Virus record (IMG/VR): IMGVR_UViG_3300009370_000043
Location: 1-51,695 of that record
Source: a virus
DNA: 51,695 nt
Direction: 5' to 3' (one strand)
The notes under the pieces are model-generated. The model made no database searches. It was not told where the DNA came from and saw only the letters and a program-made list of their open reading frames with translations. Both the position numbers and the translations under genes were made by a program. Below are positions 25,591 through 33,284 of the stretch, piece after piece (position 1 is the first letter of the stretch; every line of letters starts with the position of its first letter).

Positions 25591-25619
25591 TAAACACCCC
25601 AAACATCATCTGATACAAT
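25591..25619 (+). promoter_or_regulatory. Sigma70-like extended -10 promoter
   Basis: TAAACA at 25591-25596 (4 of 6 matches to a -35), a 17-base spacer and TACAAT at 25614-25619 preceded by TGA (extended -10). It lies 29 bases before ATG 25648 of the SbcDC fusion, whose Shine-Dalgarno is gaaggag. This is a host-type rather than ACTATTTA-type promoter, consistent with pre-late expression of a recombination gene. Confidence 0.55.
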
Positions 25620-25647
25620 AAGACACACTGACAGAAGGAGTGCGCCT

Positions 25648-28600
25648 ATGGTGCGGATAGCACATTTTGGGGATACCCATATCAAAAACCTGAAATATCA
25701 TTATGAATATCGTAAGGCATTTGAGCATATCTACGAGACCCTGCGGAGGGAGAACGTAGATTACATTGTTCATTGTGGCGACTTGGCTCACACAAAAACA
25801 CAACTCTCACCAGAGTATTTTGAGCTAGCCACAGATTTCCTAAAGAACTTGGCTGACATCGCCGAGACCCATATCATCCTCGGCAATCACGACGGCAACC
25901 TACGGAACAGCAGCCGCCAAGATGCTATCACTCCAATTGTGGAAGCACTTAACCACCCAAGTCTAATTCTACACAAGTATTCCGGGGAAATGTTTCTGGA
26001 GGATAATCTCTCCTTAAATATAATGTCCATTTTTGACGAAACCAATTGGCTCGACCCCGCCGACCCAGACGCAATCAACATCGCTCTTTATCACGGAGCA
26101 ATTAATAATAGCCAAACAGACCTCGGCTGGGTGATGGACCACGGCGACCACGACATTTCGGTGTTTGACAAGTTTGACTATGCCATGTTGGGCGACATCC
26201 ACAAGACCAATCAGGTTCTCAACGAGAGCGGGACTATCCGCTATTGTGGCTCTACTATCCAGCAAAATCACGGCGAGACAAACGACAAGGGCTTTTTGAT
26301 TTGGGACATCAAAAGCAAAACCCACTATGATGTGAAGCATCACCTCGTCAAAAATGTCAAACCCTTTATGACGATTGAACTCACAGAGAAGGGCAACATC
26401 CCACGCAAGTTGGATATCCCAGAAGGTGCCCGACTGCGTGTGGTGACGCACCACAAAGTCTCACTAGACAAAATCCGCCGTGTGATGGATATTGTCAAAA
26501 CCCGTTTCAAGCCTGAGAGCCTCTCTTTTGTAAATAAAGCGGGACTAAAACGAGACAGCGTAAATGTTGACGACCTTGGCAATACGGAGAACCTACGAGA
26601 CCCCGCAGTCCAAGAGCGATTAATTCGGGAATACCTAAAAGAATATGAACCCGATACCAAGACATTAGAAAAGGTTTTCCAACTAAATTCCAAGTACGAC
26701 AGCTATGTCAACGGCGATGAGGCTGGGCTACGAAATGTAGAGTGGTCGCTGAAAAAGATGGAGTGGGACAACCTATTCAATTACGGAGAAGGCAACACCG
26801 TCAATTTTGAGAAACTCAACGGCGTTGTCGGCATCTTCGGTAAAAACTATTCAGGCAAGAGTTCTGTTGTTGACAGTATGCTTTACACGGTGTATAATTC
26901 AATTAGCAAGAACAACCGCAAGAACCTAAACATCATTAACCAGAATAAGCCCTCTGGCTGCGGACGAGTCGAGATTGATGTATCAGGCAAGACCTACATC
27001 ATTGAGCGGAAGTCCGAGAAGTACACTCGCAAACTTCACGGAGAAGAAACCGAAGAAGCCAAGACCGATGTAGAGTTCACGGTGATTGACCCAGCCACCA
27101 ACGAGGAAACTAGCCTCAACTCGCTGGATCGCAACGGCACAGACAAAGCAATTCGGCGAATCTTTGGAACAATTGACGACTTTTTGCTAACAAGTATGTC
27201 CAGCCAGATGGGTGCGATGACCTTCATCAACGAGGGTTCAACCAAGCGCAAGGAAATCCTCGCCAAATTTTTAGACCTTGACCAGTTTGAGAAGAAGTTT
27301 AGGCGCTCTAAGGAGGACAGCATAGAAACCCGAGCCCTGCTCAGAAAATTGGAAGATAATACTTTTGATGAAGATATTACGCAACTCCTCGGAGAACTGA
27401 CCGATAATGAAAAAGCAAGGGAAAAGCAGGAAAGGAAATGCGAGAAACTAACCACCGAGTTAGAGACCATTTCCGAGCGAGTCAAAGAGATTGATGGACT
27501 TTTCGCATCTGCCCCTGTTGAACTTATCAACATCGGAAAAGAGACAGCAAGACTTGCGACAGCAGGACAAGAGCGGTCTGATTACAATCTCAAAATTGCC
27601 CAGACTAAAAACCAAAAGAAAGATGTTTTGGAACAAGCGAAAGTCCTCAAAGGACTGCTAGACAAAACAGATGTGTCAGCACTCAAAGAAAAGATTACAG
27701 AGTGCGAAGGCATCCAAAAAGAACTCACCAGCTTAGAAGCAGAGATAAATCTGCGGGAAACCCAAAAAGAAAACTACGAGAAGAAGGTTAGTATTCTCGG
27801 CGAAGTGCCCTGCGGACCCGAGTTCTCCCATTGTAAATTTATCAAGGACGCCTATGAGTCCAAGTCTCTGCTGGGTGACTGCCGCAAAAGTCTGATGGCT
27901 CTCCGCCGCCGCCACAACCAGTTGACAACCAAACTGGAAGGTATGGATGTAGAGACACTAGAATCAGAGCGGAACCTCTACAACGACAGGGACAAGGAAT
28001 ATGCTGACCTCTGCACCGAGGCAACCAACCTTGACCTATCTTTGGCGCAGATAAAAAATAAACTCCACCTCCTCACCAACGAGATGGCAAGCATCAAAAC
28101 AAAAATTGAGGTTTATGAATTAAACAAGGAAGCAATTGAGAACCGAGAGGAACTCATCAAAGAGCAAGATGACCTCAAAGAAAAGTCCATCAAAATGGAA
28201 AGCGACATTGTTATCTGCGAAACCAAGGTGCTTGACCTTGTAAAACAGCACGGCGGCATTGAAACCCAGATTGAAAACATCAAAGACAAACAACAAGAAC
28301 TGGAAGACCTGCGGACTGACTACGCTGCCTACGATTTGTTCATGCGCTGCACTCATCCTAATGGCATCAGTTATGATGTGGTGAAGCGGATGCTACCTCT
28401 TATCAACGAGGAGATCAGCACGGTGCTTGCCAACGTCACCGACTTCGACATCTTTTTCGAGGCAGAAAAGAATAAATTAGACATCTTCATCAAACATCCA
28501 AAGTACGAAGCACGACCTTTAGAGATGGCTTCTGGAGCAGAAAAAACGCTCGCAGCCATCGCCATCCGCATCGCCCTAACCAATGTGTCAACCCTACCAA

Positions 28601-28800
28601 AATCTGACATTATGATTATGGATGAACCGGGCACAGCCTTGGACGCCGAAAACCTTGAAGGCTTTATGCGAGTGATGGAAATGATCAAGGGCTACTACAA
28701 AACTGTGCTTTTGATTACTCACTTGGATAGTCTCAAAGATATTGCGGATATGACTATTGACATTGAGCGTCAAGATGGGTATGCTTTCGTATCTCAATAA
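25648..28800 (+). CDS. SbcD-SbcC (T4 gp47-gp46) single-chain recombination nuclease
   Basis: 1050 residues. Residues 1-370 are a calcineurin-like nuclease: FGDTHI (Asp9, His11), HCGDLAHT (Asp45), LGNHDGN (Asn80, His81). From about 370 an SMC-type ATPase follows: Walker A GKNYSGKSS (398-406), long coiled coils, a zinc-hook apex CGPEFSHC (Cys722, Cys729), signature SGAEKTLAAIA (near 960) and Walker B IMIMDEPG (Asp992, Glu993). T4 and bacteria encode these as two proteins that process DNA ends for recombination-dependent replication. Here they are fused, and the hook is C-x6-C rather than C-x2-C. Confidence 0.9.
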   Translation: MVRIAHFGDTHIKNLKYHYEYRKAFEHIYETLRRENVDYIVHCGDLAHTKTQLSPEYFELATDFLKNLADIAETHIILGNHDGNLRNSSRQDAITPIVEALNHPSLILHKYSGEMFLEDNLSLNIMSIFDETNWLDPADPDAINIALYHGAINNSQTDLGWVMDHGDHDISVFDKFDYAMLGDIHKTNQVLNESGTIRYCGSTIQQNHGETNDKGFLIWDIKSKTHYDVKHHLVKNVKPFMTIELTEKGNIPRKLDIPEGARLRVVTHHKVSLDKIRRVMDIVKTRFKPESLSFVNKAGLKRDSVNVDDLGNTENLRDPAVQERLIREYLKEYEPDTKTLEKVFQLNSKYDSYVNGDEAGLRNVEWSLKKMEWDNLFNYGEGNTVNFEKLNGVVGIFGKNYSGKSSVVDSMLYTVYNSISKNNRKNLNIINQNKPSGCGRVEIDVSGKTYIIERKSEKYTRKLHGEETEEAKTDVEFTVIDPATNEETSLNSLDRNGTDKAIRRIFGTIDDFLLTSMSSQMGAMTFINEGSTKRKEILAKFLDLDQFEKKFRRSKEDSIETRALLRKLEDNTFDEDITQLLGELTDNEKAREKQERKCEKLTTELETISERVKEIDGLFASAPVELINIGKETARLATAGQERSDYNLKIAQTKNQKKDVLEQAKVLKGLLDKTDVSALKEKITECEGIQKELTSLEAEINLRETQKENYEKKVSILGEVPCGPEFSHCKFIKDAYESKSLLGDCRKSLMALRRRHNQLTTKLEGMDVETLESERNLYNDRDKEYADLCTEATNLDLSLAQIKNKLHLLTNEMASIKTKIEVYELNKEAIENREELIKEQDDLKEKSIKMESDIVICETKVLDLVKQHGGIETQIENIKDKQQELEDLRTDYAAYDLFMRCTHPNGISYDVVKRMLPLINEEISTVLANVTDFDIFFEAEKNKLDIFIKHPKYEARPLEMASGAEKTLAAIAIRIALTNVSTLPKSDIMIMDEPGTALDAENLEGFMRVMEMIKGYYKTVLLITHLDSLKDIADMTIDIERQDGYAFVSQ

Positions 28801-29005
28801 AATAAAATACCACTGGGAGTGTGGACGACATTCCAATATACCTCGGTGTTGTATCCTGTGGTTTATTGGTCCGTGGAGAATAGCATTGAGAGTTCCCAGA
28901 CTTTGGGCTATGTTTTATGAAAATGATTCACACTATATTCGGTGCCCCTTGTGCAGGGTTAGAAATCGCCGGAACAAAATAAAAGAGTGCGACTGTGAGA
29001 TATGA
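28775..29005 (+). CDS. Small Cys-rich protein, possible zinc binder
   Basis: 76 residues from ATG 28775 (ATG 28781 is an alternative). The start lies inside the 3' end of the previous gene. Cys/His pairs recur: WECGRHSNIPRCCILWFI near the N-terminus and YIRCPLCRVRNRRNKIKECDC at the C-terminus, suggesting two zinc sites. The stop (TGA 29003-29005) overlaps the ATG of the next gene (ATGA), which supports translation of both. Function unknown. Confidence 0.55.
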   Translation: MGMLSYLNKIKYHWECGRHSNIPRCCILWFIGPWRIALRVPRLWAMFYENDSHYIRCPLCRVRNRRNKIKECDCEI

Positions 29006-29181
29006 GAGCAGGTGATCTTGTTAGATTTAAATACTCGGGTGGAGATGCCGAGGGGTGGAAAGTTGGGCTACTCAAAGAATACCACACTTGGGAGAAAGTA
29101 GCAACCATTATTTATGAGGGAAAAGACATCCGAGTAATGGCGGGTCTTGTTCAAATACATAAAAGAGCAAAACGTCTATAG
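29002..29181 (+). CDS. Small SH3-like protein (59 aa)
   Basis: 59 residues, MRAGDLVRFKYSGGDAEG then WKVGLLKEYHTWEKVATIIY, an all-beta pattern like short SH3/KOW-type barrels common in T4-like phages. It overlaps the upstream stop by ATGA and ends 6 bases before the next ACTATTTA motif. No catalytic residues seen. Confidence 0.55.
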   Translation: MRAGDLVRFKYSGGDAEGWKVGLLKEYHTWEKVATIIYEGKDIRVMAGLVQIHKRAKRL

Positions 29182-29185
29182 AGAG

Positions 29186-29193
29186 ACTATTTA
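29186..29193 (+). promoter_or_regulatory. ACTATTTA motif (putative late promoter element)
   Basis: ACTATTTA followed by an AT-rich run, 29 bases before ATG 29223. The downstream Shine-Dalgarno is agaggag (29208-29214). Confidence 0.55.
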
Positions 29194-29222
29194 TTTTATA
29201 TTATATCAGAGGAGCGGCTCAA

Positions 29223-29888
29223 ATGAAAAACATGAAGCTTATTATGGAGTCATGGAGAACCTATGTTACAGAACAAGGTATGCTCGACGACCCAGGTTTA
29301 GCACCTTCCGGTGGAAAAGTCACAGGAAATCCCCAAATAGACCAAAAAATGTTTGATTATTTTAAGGAGTTTTTGCCTGGTGGTTCTCGCCACGGAGAAG
29401 ATCCTGAACTTTGCGAACTGGATATTGAGGGCACGAAACTTATGTGTCAAGATAACAAGGGTCTTGCAAGAAGCGTAATGCCTCAACTTAAAACAGCAGA
29501 CGATCAAGATTTGGCAGAAGCGTTTGCCGACTATCTTGAGAGCCAAGGACACTCAGTATCAGAGACAACAGAACTTGCTTCGAACCTGAAAGCCACACAA
29601 AACCAATTAAAAGGAGCAAAGGTCAACGGCATGAACTCAGCCCTTGTGTCCACCGATGGAAAACATGATAAAATTCGAGCCCCAATTATTGTTAGCAGTG
29701 ATAACTATGTTCTCGACGGACACCACCGTTGGGCGTCTCAGGTAGTTTACGACTTTATGAATGGCACGCCAGGCGTTGAAGTTGCCGTCAGAAAGGTAAG
29801 TCTTCCCATCGATGAACTGCTGGAGCTATCTAAGTATGATGGAGAGTTTTGCCAGACTAATGGGTGTGTTCCCCCCCAAGGGAGATAA
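29223..29888 (+). CDS. W-tagged ParB/sulfiredoxin-fold protein (paralogue of 18628)
   Basis: 221 residues. The leader is MKNMKLIMESWRTYVTEQ; its site YVTE|Q departs from (I/L)-x-E, the weakest match of the W-tag group. The core carries KATQNQLKGAKVNGM, then NYVLDGHHRWASQVVYDFMN (DGHHRW at 165-170), paralleling the tagged protein at 18628. It has four further Cys (64, 75 and two near the C-terminus). Activity unknown: ParB-fold proteins include nucleases and nucleotide-hydrolysing enzymes. It heads a unit behind an ACTATTTA motif with a clear Shine-Dalgarno. Confidence 0.78.
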   Translation: MKNMKLIMESWRTYVTEQGMLDDPGLAPSGGKVTGNPQIDQKMFDYFKEFLPGGSRHGEDPELCELDIEGTKLMCQDNKGLARSVMPQLKTADDQDLAEAFADYLESQGHSVSETTELASNLKATQNQLKGAKVNGMNSALVSTDGKHDKIRAPIIVSSDNYVLDGHHRWASQVVYDFMNGTPGVEVAVRKVSLPIDELLELSKYDGEFCQTNGCVPPQGR

Positions 29889-29921
29889 ATGTAACAAACG
29901 GGGGAGAAAGCAAGAAAGTAA

Positions 29922-29929
29922 ACTATTTA
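29922..29929 (+). promoter_or_regulatory. ACTATTTA motif (putative late promoter element)
   Basis: ACTATTTA in the 71-base gap upstream of ATG 29960, followed by taggagggg as a strong Shine-Dalgarno region. Confidence 0.55.
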
Positions 29930-29959
29930 TTATTAGTTCTCCTAGGAGGGGCTCACAAA

Positions 29960-30412
29960 ATGAAAATTAAAAAGTCTAATTTAGAAAAACTAGTTCGAGA
30001 AGCCATTTACGCAGAGGTGGGTCGAAAGGTCCTCGCTGAAGGTCGTGTTGATGAATTTCTTGGCGGACTTTTCGGCGGCGGCGACATCGACCTTGGAGAA
30101 AAGAGTGCCGCAGCGCAGGAGCTAATGTATTACAAACCAGAAAGCGGCGGCGTTGGAAAAAAGATCCAAGATGCGATTGATGCGGGGTTGGATGATTACG
30201 TGACAATTCAACAAGTTTGGAACAAATTGGGCGAAGCCGTAGTCAATGGTCATTTTTTGGACGGCAAGGACCCAATGGTCAAAAAGATTAAGAAAAGCTG
30301 GGCTAATAAACAAGAGGAGCCCCGCCGATCCATGTATGAGATGATCTTCGAAAAAGGCTCGTCACTCGACGTACAGAAAGCCATTGAAGCGCAAATTGGA
30401 AGGGCAAAATAA
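29960..30412 (+). CDS. EVGR-tagged protein (paralogue of 22562)
   Basis: 150 residues from ATG 29960; longer upstream extensions would pass the promoter-like motif and Shine-Dalgarno. The leader MKIKKSNLEKLVREAIYAEV continues GRKVLAEGRVDEFLGGLFGGG and contains a perfect VLAE|G site. The same layout is seen in the protein at 22562. The rest (KIQDAIDAGLDDYVTIQQV, MYEMIFEKGSSLDVQKAI) is helical and unrecognised. Confidence 0.78.
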   Translation: MKIKKSNLEKLVREAIYAEVGRKVLAEGRVDEFLGGLFGGGDIDLGEKSAAAQELMYYKPESGGVGKKIQDAIDAGLDDYVTIQQVWNKLGEAVVNGHFLDGKDPMVKKIKKSWANKQEEPRRSMYEMIFEKGSSLDVQKAIEAQIGRAK

Positions 30413-30413
30413 A

Positions 30414-30737
30414 ATGAAAATAACAAAAACATACCTGAGAAAAGTTATTAAAGAAGAACTAAGCAATCTTAAAGAAGCGGAAGACCCTAAAGAATTGGTG
30501 GGACTTATGGTGAGTAAGTTGGCCCCTCTAAAGGGAAAAATTGAAGCTGCCTCAAAAACAGTAGACCTCAAACTAGCCCTCGTAAAGGCTTTGTTATCTC
30601 ACCCAGAAACATTTGCAATGGACGAAGGCGAACTAGACAAAGCATTTGCAATGCTCAAGAGATCTGTCCAAAAAGGACAAGAAACTGCCAAACAGCAAGC
30701 AAAAGCCCCCGCCCCCGCAACAGGCCGGCCTGAATAA
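30414..30737 (+). CDS. MKIT-tagged small protein
   Basis: 107 residues from ATG 30414, one base after the previous stop. The leader MKITKTYLRKVIKEELSNL is followed by NLKE|AED. The body is helical (ELVGLMVSKLAPLKGKIEAA, ELDKAFAMLKRSVQKG) and ends in an Ala/Pro-rich tail. Function unknown. It shows that tagged genes also occur outside the main 18-25.6 kb cluster. Confidence 0.72.
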   Translation: MKITKTYLRKVIKEELSNLKEAEDPKELVGLMVSKLAPLKGKIEAASKTVDLKLALVKALLSHPETFAMDEGELDKAFAMLKRSVQKGQETAKQQAKAPAPATGRPE

Positions 30738-30747
30738 TCATTAACTG

Positions 30748-30755
30748 ACTATTTA
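30748..30755 (+). promoter_or_regulatory. ACTATTTA motif (putative late promoter element)
   Basis: ACTATTTA just upstream of the hairpin that encloses the Shine-Dalgarno of the gene at 30781. A start site 6-8 bases downstream would place the hairpin at the very 5' end of the mRNA. Confidence 0.55.
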
Positions 30756-30756
30756 T

Positions 30757-30780
30757 ATCTACAGAGGAGGTGCTGTAGAT
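30757..30780 (+). promoter_or_regulatory. Hairpin with Shine-Dalgarno in its loop
   Basis: ATCTACAG (30757-30764) and CTGTAGAT (30773-30780) form a perfect 8-bp stem. The 8-base loop aggaggtg is the Shine-Dalgarno, and the ATG at 30781 follows directly. The structure could present or control the ribosome site, or protect the 5' end. Confidence 0.65.
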
Positions 30781-30963
30781 ATGCACGAAAAACTAGACAA
30801 ATGGCTCGGTAAGTGGGCTTCACGAAAATTAATAGTATGGGGAACTTCCACCGCTTTCTTGGCGGCTGGTCATCTTACGAGCAGCGACTGGGTTGCTGTA
30901 TCTCTCGCATACATTGGACTACAAGGAGCAGCCGACATTGCTGCTAAGTGGAAGCACGGCTGA
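30781..30963 (+). CDS. Small two-helix membrane protein, holin-like
   Basis: 60 residues. After a charged N-terminus (HEKLDKWLGKWASRK) come two hydrophobic stretches, LIVWGTSTAFLAAGHL and WVAVSLAYIGLQGAADIAA, and a Lys-rich end. This size and layout are typical of small phage holins, which time lysis by permeabilising the inner membrane, but no lysozyme gene is nearby, so the role is an inference. The stop overlaps the next ATG (TGATG), coupling it to a second membrane protein. Confidence 0.65.
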   Translation: MHEKLDKWLGKWASRKLIVWGTSTAFLAAGHLTSSDWVAVSLAYIGLQGAADIAAKWKHG

Positions 30964-31277
30964 TGAAATGGTTATGGTACAAACTGAAGTCAGGCTGGTG
31001 GAAGCTTGTACTGGGGATCGTCGTCTTGGCGAGCCTGCTCATTTACTTTTATCGTCTGTTAAAACCCACAGACGACAAGATAGAGTATTTAGAAGCAATA
31101 AAAACAGAAGCAACATTCGCCTTAAAGGAATCAGAGTTGCGTGGTAGACTGGAAAAAGATAAGATTGGAGCAGTCAAGAGCGTCTTTGAAAATCGTCTGC
31201 GGGACACCGAAAAAATAGACGACAGAGAAGAGCGATTGAAGGCTTTGATCAGATTACATAAAGAACTAGATATCTAA
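30963..31277 (+). CDS. Membrane-anchored coiled-coil protein, possible i-spanin
   Basis: 104 residues from ATG 30963, overlapping the upstream TGA. A basic N-terminus (MKWLWYKLKSGWWK) precedes one transmembrane helix (LVLGIVVLASLLIYFYRLL). A charged coiled coil follows (KIEYLEAIKTEATFALKESE onward). N-in/C-out topology with a periplasmic coiled coil is the layout of Rz-type inner-membrane spanins. No outer-membrane lipoprotein partner with a lipobox is visible nearby, so other membrane roles remain possible. Confidence 0.6.
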   Translation: MKWLWYKLKSGWWKLVLGIVVLASLLIYFYRLLKPTDDKIEYLEAIKTEATFALKESELRGRLEKDKIGAVKSVFENRLRDTEKIDDREERLKALIRLHKELDI

Positions 31278-31289
31278 GGAGATAAAAAA

Positions 31290-32426
31290 ATGGTAGATAT
31301 TCCTACACTTGACATCGAGGATTACGATCCCGACCTAAACGAAGAAGAGGAGGCTGTTGAGGACAAGGCCGGCGGCGCTCTTACTTATGCTATTGTAGGC
31401 GCTGGCCAAGGCGGCGGACGTATGGCTAAAGCGTTTTATGATATGGGTTATACCAAGACGGTTGCTGTAAATACAGCCCGTTCTGATTTAAATGGGCTTG
31501 ATATACCTGACAATCAAAAATTCCTTGTTGACGAACACGGCGAGCAAGGTGCCGGCAAAGACCAAAAAAAGGCTCAAGCCGCAATCGAACGAAAGGAGCA
31601 AGAAGTATTCAATTTGTTCCGTGAAGTTTTCGGTAGCAACGTTGACCGTATCTTGATTTGCTTAGGTGTCTCCGGCGGCTCTGGCGGTGGAACAGTTAAC
31701 ACTCTTATTAAGGTTGCCAAGAAGTATTTCACTTATATTGGCGTAGAGGATGTTGATAAGCGTGTTGGTGTTGTGGCATCTCTGCCCACAGCAGGTGAGT
31801 CCGCATCCCCCACCGTTGCCAAGAATGCTCATGCTCGGATCACTGATCTTTGCGTGCAAGCAGAAAAAGGAAAGATTGCCCCTCTTATTATGGTGGATAA
31901 CGAAAAGATTAAAAAGCTTTACCCCAAACTTACAGTGAAGAAGTTTTGGAAGACCATCAACAACACAGTTGCAGGTTTGTTCCATGTATTTAACGTCCTT
32001 GCCAATAAGGATTCAGAGTACACCACGTTTGATGCCACGGATTATGATAGCGTTATGCGCCAGTCTGGGTGTATGATTATGGGCGTGACAACTGTTAAAG
32101 ATGTTGAGAATGAAACCGCTGTCTCAACTGCGCTTAAAAAGAATCTTGAGAAAACACTTCTCGCCGAAGGTTTTGACCTGACTACGGCAACGGGCGCTGC
32201 TTGTATTGTGGTGGGTGGAGAAGTCATTTTTGAGGAGACTGCTGGACTGATGGACAACATTGAGTTCGGGTTTGACACTTTGGCTGCTCTAACAGGTGGA
32301 GCCATTATTCATCGTGGCATCTATGAAGATGATAAGCGTGATAAGCTGGTTGCCTATACTTTGGTTAGCGGTCTCCTGCGTCCTGCCAAACGTATCGAGG
32401 GGCTCAAAAAGTTCCTGAAGAAATAA
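31290..32426 (+). CDS. Tubulin/FtsZ-superfamily GTPase
   Basis: 378 residues, Shine-Dalgarno aaggag. An acidic N-terminal extension (1-30) precedes a Rossmann start, YAIVGAGQGGGRMAKAFYD (G37-G43 region). The tubulin signature loop appears as LGVSGGSGGGTVNTL (126-134), a variant of GGGTGSG. The C-terminal half (CIVVGGEVIFEETAGLMDNI, TGGAIIHRGIYEDD) matches the FtsZ activation domain pattern. Tubulin-like phage proteins (PhuZ, TubZ) form filaments that position DNA. One in a T4-type genome is unusual. Arg is largely CGT, as in the capsid gene, suggesting high expression. Confidence 0.8.
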   Translation: MVDIPTLDIEDYDPDLNEEEEAVEDKAGGALTYAIVGAGQGGGRMAKAFYDMGYTKTVAVNTARSDLNGLDIPDNQKFLVDEHGEQGAGKDQKKAQAAIERKEQEVFNLFREVFGSNVDRILICLGVSGGSGGGTVNTLIKVAKKYFTYIGVEDVDKRVGVVASLPTAGESASPTVAKNAHARITDLCVQAEKGKIAPLIMVDNEKIKKLYPKLTVKKFWKTINNTVAGLFHVFNVLANKDSEYTTFDATDYDSVMRQSGCMIMGVTTVKDVENETAVSTALKKNLEKTLLAEGFDLTTATGAACIVVGGEVIFEETAGLMDNIEFGFDTLAALTGGAIIHRGIYEDDKRDKLVAYTLVSGLLRPAKRIEGLKKFLKK

Positions 32427-32427
32427 A

Positions 32428-32808
32428 ATGAAAAAAGTAGTTGCACTCATACTGCTCTTTTCGCTTAACGCCGCTGCGGCAGAGGTTACGAAGTTCGAGC
32501 CTCGCCCAGCGGCTGTTGAGCAAGAGGGCAACACCTATGTTGGAATTCTGTTGAGCGAAGAAGACTTTCGCAAAATACTGGAAAAGAAAATTGACACCAA
32601 CGCCAAACTGGCAGACTGCTCTGTGGATAAAAAGGTATGCACCCAAATGCAAGAGACGTACAAATTATCCATCACAAAACTAGAAGACCAACTCAAGAAA
32701 AACAACTCATGGTTTGACAGAAATCGGGGAACCCTCGGTCTTCTCACGGGTTTGGTGATAGGAACTGGCGTTTCTATCGGCATTGTTCATGCTGTATATC
32801 AAAAGTGA
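32428..32808 (+). CDS. Exported/membrane protein with signal peptide and C-terminal TM
   Basis: 126 residues. The N-terminus MKKVVALILLFSLNAAAAEV is a classic Sec signal with a probable cut after AAA. The middle (LSEEDFRKILEKKIDTNAK, KLSITKLEDQLKKNN) is coiled-coil-like with two Cys (DCSVDKKVC). Residues about 106-123 (LGLLTGLVIGTGVSIGIV) form a membrane helix. No lipobox is present, so it is not a standard o-spanin, but a lysis or envelope role is plausible given neighbours at 30781 and 30963. The gene starts two bases after the tubulin-like gene. Confidence 0.65.
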   Translation: MKKVVALILLFSLNAAAAEVTKFEPRPAAVEQEGNTYVGILLSEEDFRKILEKKIDTNAKLADCSVDKKVCTQMQETYKLSITKLEDQLKKNNSWFDRNRGTLGLLTGLVIGTGVSIGIVHAVYQK

Positions 32809-33284
32809 AGAACGTGGATTACGACTATATTGCAGCGGTCGAGAAAGCCGTCGCAGAAAAATACGGAAAAGAGACAGTACAAGACTTCAGGTCTCTGTGG
32901 CAGGTAGAAAAAGAAAAAGACTACCTCCAGCAGTTAAAAAAGAGAAGAGTTCGCAACAGAAACAAAAGAAACTTAAAACAAAATTTAGAGATCGGTGACA
33001 TTGTTATCAGAAAAAGCCGGACCAATAAAGAAAAGTGCCGATCCTGCCCGGTATGCAAAACATATTCATTTTCAGCGGGTGACGACCTATATATGAATAG
33101 GTTTGACTGTTGTCAACAATGTTATATTGAGTATGTGGAGTTTCGTGAAGAAAGGTGGGTTGTCGATGGCTGGAGACCTTCTCACGGAGAATACAAACCA
33201 CCCAGACTCAGAAGTTTCATTCGGGCAGTTAAACAATACGTTGGTAAATTTTTAAGGAGAATAAAAAAATGGCTACCATTCTAG
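32805..33284 (+). CDS. Zinc-ribbon protein
   Basis: 159 residues from GTG 32805, overlapping the preceding stop (GTGA). Two CxxC pairs, CRSCPVC (near 78-84) and FDCCQQC (near 100-106), with YIEYVEFREERW, define a probable zinc ribbon. The N-terminal half is basic and helical, and the C-terminus is very basic (VGKFLRRIKKWLPF). The charge suggests nucleic-acid binding. The end overlaps the next gene by 16 bases. It lies two genes before the large terminase. Function unknown. Confidence 0.72.
   Translation: MKNVDYDYIAAVEKAVAEKYGKETVQDFRSLWQVEKEKDYLQQLKKRRVRNRNKRNLKQNLEIGDIVIRKSRTNKEKCRSCPVCKTYSFSAGDDLYMNRFDCCQQCYIEYVEFREERWVVDGWRPSHGEYKPPRLRSFIRAVKQYVGKFLRRIKKWLPF

Noticed and set aside
31290-32426. 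Evidence for a nucleus-forming (phiKZ-like) jumbo phage
   Set aside because: The tubulin-like gene alone is insufficient; terminase, portal, capsid and sheath are of T4 type, and no shell protein or multisubunit RNA polymerase gene is present in the window.
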